The notes under the pieces: generated by a model | The model's database searches: none | Told to the model about the DNA's origin: nothing | The model's input: the letters and a program-made list of their open reading frames with translations, nothing else | Part shown: positions 13,343 to 24,420 of the stretch, piece after piece | Layout: every line of letters begins with the position of its first letter | How positions within the stretch are numbered: the first letter of the stretch is position 1 | Translations under genes and position numbers: made by a program | NCBI GenBank assembly: GCA_037974665.1 | Contig: CM075773.1 | Span: forward strand, 29,667,853-29,731,852 | Reading direction: 5' to 3' | DNA length: 64,000 bases | DNA from: Ehretia macrophylla | Taxonomy: Eukaryota > Streptophyta > Magnoliopsida > Boraginales > Ehretiaceae

Positions 13343-15149
13343 CCTAGTCACAAGCCCCACGCCCATTGTTTGCGGGCCCAGCCTCTACGTGAAGTTAAGT
13401 TGTCTTGCCCAAGGTGCCGTGTGATTCAGTAATAGAAATGTCATGGGTTAGGTTGTCGCCCTTTTCGGGGCTCACGACGTATGATTCGGGACGGAAAAAT
13501 TTCACAAAAGAGGAAAAGTGTCCCAAAATTGATGAAAACGTTTGATTTTGGGTTACGAAAATAGGCGCAGCGAAGCAGGTTTGGTGCCCCTGTCGTAAAG
13601 CTCTCGGAGAGCTTCCCAATGGTATGTTGTACGCAACGTAACTCCTTACGGATCAAAAGTTAAGGGCACCAGAGCAACGGATACCTGATCACAAGCCCCA
13701 CGCCCACTGTTTGCGGGCCCAGCCTCTTCGTGAAGTGAAGTTGTCTTGCCAAAGGTGCCGTGGGATTTGGCAATAGAAATGTGATAGATTAGGTTGTCAT
13801 CCTTTTCGCGGCTCTCGACATGCGATACGGGACAGAAAAACAGTGCAAAAGAAGATAAGTGTCCCGAAACTGATGAAAATGTTTTATTTTGGGCTCCGAA
13901 AATAGGCGCGGCCAAGCATACTTGGTGCCCCCATCGTAGAGCTCTCGGAGAGCTTTCCAACTGTAAGTTGTGCGCCGCGTAACTCCTTACGGATCAAAAG
14001 TTATGGGCACTAGAGCGACGGATACCTGGTCACAAGTCCCATGCCCTCGGTTTGCGGGCCCAGCCTCTACGTGAAGTGATGTTGTCTTACCCAATTTGCC
14101 GTGGGATTTTGTAATAGAAATGTGATGGATTAGGTTGTCGTCCTTTTTGCGGCTCACGACGGACGATTCGGGACTGAAAAATAGCACACAAGAAGAAAAG
14201 TGTCCCAAAAATGATGAAAACCTTTGATTTAGAGGTTTGAAAATTAGCGTAGCCGAGCAAGCTGAGTGCCCTGGTCATAAAGCTCTCGCAGAGCTTTCCA
14301 ACAGTATGCTGTGCGCCGCGTAACTATTTACGGATCAAAAGTTATGAGCACCGGAGCGACGAATACCTGGTCACATGCCCCACGCTCTCTGTTTGCGGGC
14401 CCAGCCTCTACATGAAGTGAAGTTGTCTTGCCCAAGGTGCCATGTGATTCGGTAATAGAAATGTGATGGATTAGGTTGTCGTCCTTTTCGCGGCTCACGA
14501 CGTACGATCCGGAACAGAAAAACAGTGCAAAGGAAGAAAAGTGTCCCAAAACTTATGAAAATGTTCGATTTTGGGCTCTGAAAATAGGTGCAACCGAGCA
14601 GGCTAGGTGCCCTCATCGTACAGCTCTCAGAGAGCTTTCCAATGGTATGTTGTGCGCCCTTTAACTCCTTACGGATGAAAACTTATAGGCCCCGGAGCGA
14701 CAGATACTTGGTCACAATCCCCACGCCCTCGGTTTGCTGGCCCAGCCTCGACGTGAAGTAAAGTTGTCTTGCCTAAGGTGCCGTGGGATTTGATAATAGA
14801 AATGTGATGGATTAGGTTGTCATCCTTTTCGCGGCTCACTACGTACGATCCGGAATGAAAAAACAGCGCAAAAGCAAAAAAGTGTCCCAAAATTGATGAA
14901 AATGTTCGATTTTGGGCACTGAAACAGGCACAGCCAAGCAGGCCAGCTGTACCCGTTGTAGAGCTCTCAGAGAGCTTTCCAACAGTATGCTGTGCGCCGC
15001 GTAACTCCTTACGAATCAAAAGTTATGGGCACCAGAGCGATGGATAGCAGGTCACAAGCCCCACGCCCTCTGTTTGCAGGCCCAGCCTCTAAATGAAGTG
15101 AAGTTGTCTTGCCCAAGGTGACGTGTGATTCTGTAATAGAAATGTGATG

Positions 15150-18050
15150 TATTAGGTTGTCGTCCTTGTCGCGGCTCACGACGTATGATCCGGGATGAAA
15201 AAAGAGCGCAAAAGAAGAAAAGCGTCCCAAAACTGATAAAACCGTTCGATTTTGGGCTGTGAAAACATGCGCAGCCTAGCAAGCTTGGTGCCCTCGTCGT
15301 AGAGCTCTCAGAGAGCTTTCCAACAGTATGTTGTACGCTATATAACTCCTTACGGATCAAAAGTTATGGGTACTGGAGCGACGGATACCTGGTCACAAGC
15401 CCCACGCCCTTTGTTTATGAGCCCAGCTTCTACGTCAAGTGAAATTGTCTTGCCCAAGGTGCTGTGGGATTCGGTAATAGAAATGTGATGGATTAGGTTG
15501 TTGTCCTTTTCGCTGCTCACGACGTACGATCCGGGACGAAAAAACAGCACAAAAGAAGAAAAGTCTCCCAAAAATGATGAAAACTTCGATATTGAGCTTC
15601 AAAAATAGGCGCAACAAAGCAGGCTAGGTACCCTAATCGTAGTGCTCCCAGAGTGCTTTCCAACGGTATATTGTGCGCTGCGTAACTCCTTACGGATCAA
15701 AAGTAATGGGCACCGGCGCGACGGATACCTGGTCACAAGCCCCATGCCCTCTGTTTGCAGGCCCAGCCTCTACGTGAAGTGAAGTTCTCTTGCCCAAGGT
15801 ACCGTGTGATTCAGTAATAGAAATGTGATGGATTAGGTTGTCGTCCTCTTCGTGGCTCACAACGTACGATCTGGGAAGGAAAAACAGCGCAAAAGAAGAA
15901 AAGTGTCCTAAAACGTATGAAAATATTCAATTTTGGGATCCTAAAACAGGCGCAACCGAGCAGGCTAGGTGTCCCCATCGTAGAGCTCTCAAGGTGCTTT
16001 CCAACGGTATACTGTGCGCCGCGTAACTCCATACGCATAAAAAGTTATGCGCACCGGACCGACGGATGCCTGGTCACAAGCCCTATGCCCTTTGTTTGCG
16101 GGCCTAGCCTCTACATGAAGTGAAGTTGTCTTGCCCAAGTTGTCGTTTGATTTGGTAAAGAAATGTGATGGATTAGGTTGTCGTTCTTTTCGCGGCTCAC
16201 GACGTATGATCCGGGACCGAAAAACATCATAAAAGAAGAAAAGTGTCCCAAAACTTATGAAAATGTTCAATTTTGGGATCCAAAAACTGGCGTAGTCGAT
16301 TGGGTTAGGTGCCCGCAACATCGAGCTTTTGGAGAGCTTTCTGACCGTATGTTGTGCACCGCGTAACTCCTTACGGATCAAAAGTTATGGGCTCTGTAGC
16401 GACGGATACCTGGTCACAAGCCCCTCACCCTCTGTTTGTGGGCCCAGCCTCTATGTGAAGTGAAGTTGTCTTGCCCAAAGTGTCGTGGGATTCAGTAATA
16501 GAAATGTTACAAATTAGGTTCTCGCCTTTTTCGCGGTTCACGACATACGATCCGGGACAGAATAAAAGCACAAAAGAAGAAAATTATCCAGAAACTTATG
16601 AAAACGTTCGATTTTGAGCTCCGAAAATAGGCTCAGAGATCAAGCTTTGCCCTCCCCTCCCATAGTAGAGCTCTCGGAGAGCTTTCCAACGGTATGCTGT
16701 GCACTGCGTAACTCCTTACGGATCAAAAGTTATGGGCATCCGAGCGACGGATACCTGGTCACAAGCCCCATGTCCTCTGTTTGCGGGCCCAGCCTCTAGG
16801 TGAAGTGAAGTTGTCTTGCCCAAGGTACCGTGTGATTCGGTAATAGAAATGTGATGGATTAGGTTGTCGTTCTTTTCGCGGATCACAAGGTACGATTCGG
16901 GACGGAAATATAGCGTAAAAGAATAAAAGTGTCCCAAAACTTATGAAAATATTCAATTTTGGGCTCACAAAACTGGCGCAGCCAAGCAGGCTAGGTGCCC
17001 CCATCATTGTGCTCTTGGAGAGCTTTCCAACGGTATGTTGTGCGCCGCGTAACTCTTTACGGATGAAAAGTTATGGGTACTAGAGCGACGAATACCTGGT
17101 CACGAGCCCCACGCCCTCTGTTTGCGAGCCCAGCCTCTACATGAAGTGAAGTTCTCTTGCCCAATGTGTTGTATGATTCGGTAATAGAAATGTAATGGAT
17201 TAGGTTGTCGTCCTTTTCGCGGCTCACGACGTATGATCCAGGATGAAAAAACATCTTAAAAGAAGAAAAGTGTTCCGAAACTGATGAAAATGTTCAATTT
17301 TGGGCTCCGAAAACTGGCGCAGCCAAGCAGGCTAGGTGCCCAGATCATAGAGCTCTTAGAGAGCTTTTAAACGGTATGCTGTGTGCCGCGTAACTTCTTA
17401 CGGATCAAAAGTTATGGGCACCAGAGTGACGGATACCTGGTCACAAGCCCTACTACCTCTGTTTGCGGGCCCAGCCTCAATGTGAAGTGAAGTTGTCTTG
17501 CCCAAGGTGCCGTATGATTCGATAATAGAAATATGATGGATTACGTTGTTGTCCTTTTCGCTGCTCCCGACGTATGATCCGGGATGGAAAAACTGCGCAA
17601 AAGAAGAAAAGGGTCCCAAAACTGATAAAACCGTTCGATTTTGGGCTGCGAAAACATGCACAGCCGAGCAGGCTTGGTGCCCTCGTTGTAGAGCTCTCAA
17701 AGAGCTTTCCAACGGTATCCTGTACGCTGTATAACTCCTTGCGGATCAAAAGTTATGGGTACTGGAGTGACGGATACCTGGTCACAAGCCCCACGCCCTC
17801 TGTTTATGAGCCTAGCTTCTATGTCAAGTGAAGTTGTCTTGCCCAAGGTACTGTGGGATTCGGTAATAGAAATGTGATGGATTAGGTTGTCGTCCTTTTC
17901 GCTGCTCACGACGTACGATCCAGGATGAAAAAACAGCACAAAAGAAGAAAAATGTCCCGAAACTCATGAAAACTTCGATATTGAGCTTCAAAAATAGGCG
18001 CAACAAAGCAGGCTAGGTACCCTAATCGTAGTGCTCCTAGAGTGCTTTCC
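15150..18050. repeat. Satellite blocks repeated at a 7-monomer offset
   Basis: Monomers at about 15150-15660 and 17540-18050 share rare variants: ACTGATAAAACCGTTCGATT, ATGGGTACTGGAG, GTTTATGAGCC, TACGTCAAGTG or TATGTCAAGTG, ACTTCGATATTGAGCTTC and GGTACCCTAATCGTAGTGC. The offset is about 2390 bp, which is seven monomers. The intervening monomers lack these variants, so a block was duplicated as a unit. Confidence 0.7.
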
Positions 18051-21000
18051 AACGGTATGCCGTGCGCCGCGTAACTCCTTATGGATCAAAAGTTATGGGC
18101 ACCGGAGCGACGAATGCCTGGTCACAAGCCCCACGCCCTTTGTTTGCTGGCCCAACCTCTACGTGAAGTGAAGTCGTCTTGGCCAAGGTGCCTTGTGATT
18201 CGGTAATAGAAATGTGATGGATTAGGTTGTCGTTCTTTTTACGACTCACGACGTACGATCCGGGATGAAAAAATAGCGTAAATGAAGAAAATTGTCCCAA
18301 AACTTATGAAAATGTTCAATTTTGGAATCCGAAAATAGGCGCAGCCGAGCAAGCTAGGTGCCCCCATCGTAGATCTCTCAGAGAGCTTTCAAACGGTATG
18401 TTGTGCACCGCGTAACTCCTTACGGATCAAAAGTTGTGGGCCCCGGAGCGACGGATACCTGGTCACAAGCCCCACGCCCTCTGTTTGCGGGCGCAACCTC
18501 AACGTGAAGTGATGTTGTCTTGCCCAAGGTGCCATGTGATTCAGTAATATAAATGTCATGGATTAGGTTGTCGTCTTTTTCGAGGCTTACGGCGTATAAT
18601 TCAGGACGAAAAAATAACACAAAACAGGAAAAGTATCCCGAAACTGATGAAAATGTTCGATTTTGGGCTCCAAAAATAGACGCAGCCGTGCAGGCTTGGG
18701 GCCCCCGTCGTAAATCTCTAGGAGAGCTTTCCAACGGTATACTGTGCGTCGTGTAACTCCTTACGGATCAAAAGTTATGGGCACCGGAGCGACGGATACT
18801 TGGTCACAAGTCCCACACCCTCTGTTTGCGGGTCTAGCCTCTACGTGAAGTGAAGTTGTCTTGCCTAAGGTTCCATGTGATTCGATAATAGAAATGTGAT
18901 GGAATAGGATGTCGTCTTTTTCGCGGCTAACGACGTACGATCCAGAACAAAAAAATAGCATAAAAAAGAAAAGTGTTCCAATACTTATAAAAATGTTCAA
19001 TTTTGGGCTTCGAAAATAGGCATACCTGAGCAGGCTAGGTGCCCCCATCGGACGGTTCTTAGAGAGCTTTCCAACAGTATGCTGTGCACTGCGTAATTCC
19101 TTGCGGATCAAAAGTTATGGGCACCGGAACGACGTATACCTGGTCACAACCCCCACGCCCTCTGTTTGCGGGGCCAGCCTCTATGTGAAGTGAAGTTGTC
19201 TTGCCCAAGGTGCTGTGTGATTCGGTAATACAAATGTGATGGAATTGGATGTTGTCTTTTTCGCGGCTCACGACATACGATCTGGGATGGAAAAATCGCG
19301 TAAAAGAAGAAAAGTGTCCCAAAACTTATTAAAATGTTCAATTTTGGGCTCAGAAAACAAGCACAGCCGAGCAGGATAGGTGCCCTAGTCGTAGAGCTCT
19401 CAGAGAACTTTCTAACGGTATTTTGTACACCCCGTAACTCCTTATGGATCAAAAGTTATGGGCACAGGAGCAACGGATACCTGGTAACAAGCCCCGCACC
19501 CTCTGTTTGCGGGCCCAACCTCTACGTTAAGTGAAGTTGTCTTTCCCAAGGTGCCGTGGGATTCGATAATAGAAATGTGATGGATTAGGTTGTCGTCCTT
19601 TTTGTGGCTAACGACGTACGATATGGGATGGAAAAAAGCGCAAAAGAAGAAAAGTGTTCCGAAAATGATGAAATGTATAATTTTGGGCTACAAAAGTAGG
19701 CACAACCGAGCAAGCTTGCTGCCCACGTCGTAGAGCTCTCGTAGAGCTTTCCAACGGCATACTATACGCCGCGTAACTCCTTACGGATCAAAAGTTAGGG
19801 GCACTGGTGCGATGGATACCTGGTCACAGCCCCACGCCCTCGGTTTGCTGGCCCAGTCCCTACGTGAAGTGAAGCTTTCATGCCTAAGGTGCCGTGGGAT
19901 TCGGTAATAGAAATGTGATGGATTAGGTTGCCCTACTTTTCGAGGTTCACGATATACGATCCAGGACGGAAAAACTGGGCAAAAGAAAAAAGTGTCCTTA
20001 AACTATTGAAAACGTTCAATTTTTGTGTCTGAAAACAGGCGCATCCGAGGAAACCCGGTGCCCCCGTCGTAGAGTTCTCGGAGAGCTTTCCAACGGTATG
20101 TTGTGCGTCGCGTAACTCCTTGCGATCAAAAGTTATGAGCACCGGAGCGACAGATACCTAGTCACAAGCCCCACGCCCACTGTTTGCATGCCCAGCCTCT
20201 ACGTGAAGTCAAGTTATCTTGCCCAAGGTGCCGTGTGATTCAGTAATAGAAATGTGATGGATTAGGTTATCGTGTTTTTCGCGGCTCACGACGTATGATC
20301 CGGGACGAAAAAATAGAGCAAAAGAAGAAAAGTGTCCCAAAACTTAAGAATATGTTCGATTTTGGGCTCCGAAAATAGGCGCAACCGAGCACGCTAGGTG
20401 TCCCATCGTAGAGCTCTCAGAGTTCTTTCCAACAGTATGTTGTGCGCCACGTAAATCCTTACGGATCAAAAGTTATGGGCATCGGAGCGACGGGTACCTG
20501 GTCACAAGCCCCACACCCTCTGTTTGTGGGGCGAGCCTCTACGTGAAGTGAAGTTGTCTTGCCCAAGTTGCCGTGTGATTTGGTAATAGAAATGTGTTGG
20601 ATTAGGTTGTTGTCCTTTTCGCGTCTCACGACGTACGATCTGGGACTGAAAAACTACGCGAAAGAAGAAAAGTGTCGAGAAACTTATGAAAATGTTCGTT
20701 TTTGGGCTGCGAAAAGAGGCGCAGCCGAACAGCCTCAGTGCCCCCATCGTACAGCTCTCAGAGAGCTTTTCCAACGGTATGCTGTGCATTGCATAACTCC
20801 TTACGTATCAAAAATTACGGGCCCCGGAGCGACGGATACCTGGTCATAAGCCCCACGCCGTCTGTTTACGGGCCCAGCCTCTACGTGAAGCAAAGTTTTC
20901 TTGCTGTTGATGCCTGGGATTCGGTAATAAAAATGTGATGGATTAGGTTGTCGTCCTTTTCGTGACTCACGACATACGATACGGGATGAAAAAATAGCGC

Positions 21001-24000
21001 AAAACAAGAAAAGTGTCCCAAAACATATGAAAATGTCTGATTTTGGGCTCAAAAAATAGGCACAACTGAGCAGGCTTGGTGCCCTCGTCGTAGAGCTCTC
21101 AGAGAGCATTTCAACGGTATTTTGTGCGCTACGTAACTCCTTACGGATCAAAAGTTAAGGGCACCGGAGCAACGGATACCTGGTCACAAGCCTAACGCCC
21201 TCTGTTTACGGGCCCAGCCTCTACGGGAAGTGAAGTTGTCTTGCGCAAGGCGCCGTGGGATTCGGTAATAGAAATGTGATGGATTAGGTTGTTGCCCTTT
21301 TCGTGACTCAGGACGTACGATACGGGACGGAAAAACAGCGCAAAAGAATAAAAGTGTCTAGAAAATGATGAAAATGTTTGATTTTGGGCTCCGAAAATAG
21401 GCGCAGCTGACCATGCTTGGTGCCCACGCCGTAGAGCTCTCGAAGAGCTTTCCAACGGTATACTGTCCGCCGTGTAACTCCTTACGGATCAAAAGTTATA
21501 GGCATCTGAGCGACGGATACCTGGTCACAAACCCCATGCCCCCGATTTGCGGGCCTAGCCTCTACGTGGAGCGAAGTTGTCTTGCCCAAGGTGCCATGGG
21601 ATTCGGTAATAGAAATGTGATAGATTAGGTTGTCATCCTTTTCGCGGCTCACGACATACGATCCGGGACCAAAAAATAGCGCAAAAGAAGAAAAGTATCC
21701 CAAAAATGATGAGAACATTCAATTTTGGGATCCAAAAATAGGTGTAACCAAGCAAGCTGGGTGCCCCCATCGTAGAGCTCTTGGAGAGCTTTCCAACGAT
21801 ATGTTGTGCGCCGCATAACTCCTTACGGATCAAAAGTTATGGCCACTGGAGCGATGGATACTTGGTCACACGCCCCACGCCCTCTGTTTGTGGGCCCAGC
21901 CTCCACGTGAAGTGATGTTGTCTTGCCCAAGGTGCTGTGTGATTCAGTAATATAAATGTGATAGATTAGGTTGTCGTCCTTTTTGCGGCTCACGAAATAC
22001 GATCCGGGACGGAAAAACAGCTTAAAAGAAGAAAAGTATCCCAAAACTTATGAAAATGTTCAATTTTGGGGTTTGAAAACAGGCGCAGCCAAGTAGGTTA
22101 AGTGCCGCCATCATAGAGCTCTTAAGGAGCTTTCCAACGGTATACTGTACACCGCGTAACTCCTTACGGATCAAAAGTTATGGGCAATAGAGCGATTGAT
22201 ACGTGGTCACAAGCCCCACACCCTCGGTTTGTGGGCCCAGCCTCTATGTGAAGTGAAGTTGTCTTTCCCAAGGCCCCGTGGGATTTGGTAATAGAAATAT
22301 AATGGATTAGGTTGTCGTCCATTTCGCGGCTCACGACGTACGATCCGGGACAGAAAAATACCGTAAAAGAAGAAAAGTATCCCAAAACTTAAAAGAATGT
22401 TGAATTTTGGGCTCCGAAAACAAGCGCAGCCAGGCAAGCTAGGCGCCCCCATCATAGAGATCTTAGAGAGATTTCCAACGGTATGTTGTGCGCCGCGTAA
22501 CTCCTTACGGATCAAAAGTTATGGGTACCAGAGCGACGGATACCTGGTCACAAGCCCCATGCATTCTGTTTGCAGGCCCAGCCTCTACGTGAAGTGAAGT
22601 TGTCTTGCCCAAGGTGCCGTGTGATTCGGTAATAGAAATGTGATGGAATAGATTGTCGTCCTTTTCGCGGCTCACAACGTACGATCCGGGATGAAAATAT
22701 AGCGCAAAAGATTAAAAGTGTCCCAAAACTTATGAAAATGTTCAATTTTGGGCTCCAAAAATAGGCGCAACTGAGGAGGCTAGGTGTCCCCATCGTAGAG
22801 CTCTCAAAGTGCTTTCCAACGGAATGTTGTGCGCCGTGTAACTCCATACGGATCAAAAGTTATGGGCAACGGAGCGAAGGATACTTGGCCACAAGCCCCA
22901 CGCCCTCTGTTTGCGGGCCCAGCCTCTACGTGAAGTGAAGTTGTCTTGCCCAAGGTGCCATGTGATTTGGTAATAGAAATGTGATGGATTAGGCTGTCGT
23001 CCTTTTCGTGACTCACGGCGTATGATCCGGGACCGAAACACAGCGTAAAAGAAGAAAAGTGTCCCCAAACTTATGAAAATGTTTAATTTTGGGCTCCGAA
23101 AACAGGCACAACCGATCGGGTTAGGTGCCCGCAACATAGAGCTTTTAGAAAGCTTTCTGACCGTATGTTGTGCACCGCGTAACCCCTTACGGATCAAAAG
23201 TTATGAGCACCGTAGCGAAGGATACCTGGTCACAAGCCCCACGCCCTCGGTTTGTGGGCCCAGCCTCTATGTGAAGTGAAGTTGTCTTGCCCAAAGTGAC
23301 ATGGGATTCAGTAATAGAAATGTTACAAATTAGGTTCTCGTCTTTTTCGCGGTTCACGACATACGATCCGGGACGGAAAAAAAGCACAAAAGAAGAAAAT
23401 TATCCAGAAACTTATGAAAACGTTCGATTTTGAGCTCCGAAAATAGGCTCAGAGATCAAGCTTTGCCTCCCCCCCCATAGTAGAGCTCTCAGAGGGCTTT
23501 CCAACGGTACGCCGTGCGCTGCGTAACTCCTTACGGATCAAAAGTTATGGGCATTCGAGCGACAGATACCTGGTCACAAGCCCCACGCCCTCTGTTTGCG
23601 GGCCCAGCCTCTACGTGAAGTGAAGTTGTCTTGCCCAAGGTTCCGTGTGATTCGGTAATAGAAATGTGATGGATTAGGTTGTCGTCCTTTTCGCGGCTCA
23701 CAAGGTACGATCCATGATGAAAAAATAGCGTAAAAGAAGAAAAGTGTCCCAAAACTTATGAAAATATTCGATTTTGGGCTCACAAAACTGGCGCAGCCAA
23801 GCAGGCTAGGTGCCCCTATCATTGTGCTCTTGGAGAGCTTTCCAACGGTATGTTGTGCGCCGCGTAACTCCTTACGGATGAAAAGTTATGGGTACTAGAG
23901 CGACGAATACCTGGTCACAAGCCCCACGCCCTTTGTTTGCGAGCCCAGCCTCTACGTGAAGTGAAGTTCTCTTGCCCAAGGTGTCGTATGATTCGGTAAT

Positions 24001-24420
24001 AGAAATGTAATGGATTAGGTTGTCGTCCTTTTCGCGGCTCATGACGTATGATCCAGGACGAAAAAACATCTTAAAAGAAGAAAAGTGTTCCGAAACTGAT
24101 GAAAATGTTCAATTTTGGGCTCCGAAAACTGGCACAGCCAAGCAGGCTAGGTGCCCAGATCATAGAGCTCTTAGAGAGCTTTTTAACGGTATGCTGTGTG
24201 CCGCGTAACTCCTTACGGATCAAAAGTTATGGGCACCAGAGTGACGGATACCTAGTCACAAGCCCTACCCCTCTGTTTGCGAGCCCAGCCTCAATGTGAA
24301 GTGAAATTGTCTTGCCCAAGGTGCCATATGATTCGATAATAGAAATGTGATTGATTAGGTTGTTGTCCTTTTCGCTGCTCACGACGTACGATCTGGGATA
24401 GAAAAACTGCGCAAAAGAAG
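15700..24420. repeat. Satellite blocks repeated at a ~20-monomer offset
   Basis: About 1.7 kb at 15.8-17.6 kb is repeated at 22.6-24.4 kb with a steady offset near 6814 bp (20 monomers). Shared oddities occur in the same order: AACTCCATACG, GGTGCCCGCAACAT, TTATCCAGAAACTTATG, AGGCTCAGAGATCAAGC, GGCTCACAAAACTGG, GTACTAGAGCGACGAATACC, AACATCTTAAAAG, GTGCCCAGATCATAG and GTATGATTCG (GCATATGATTCG in the second copy). The limits are approximate. Confidence 0.75.
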
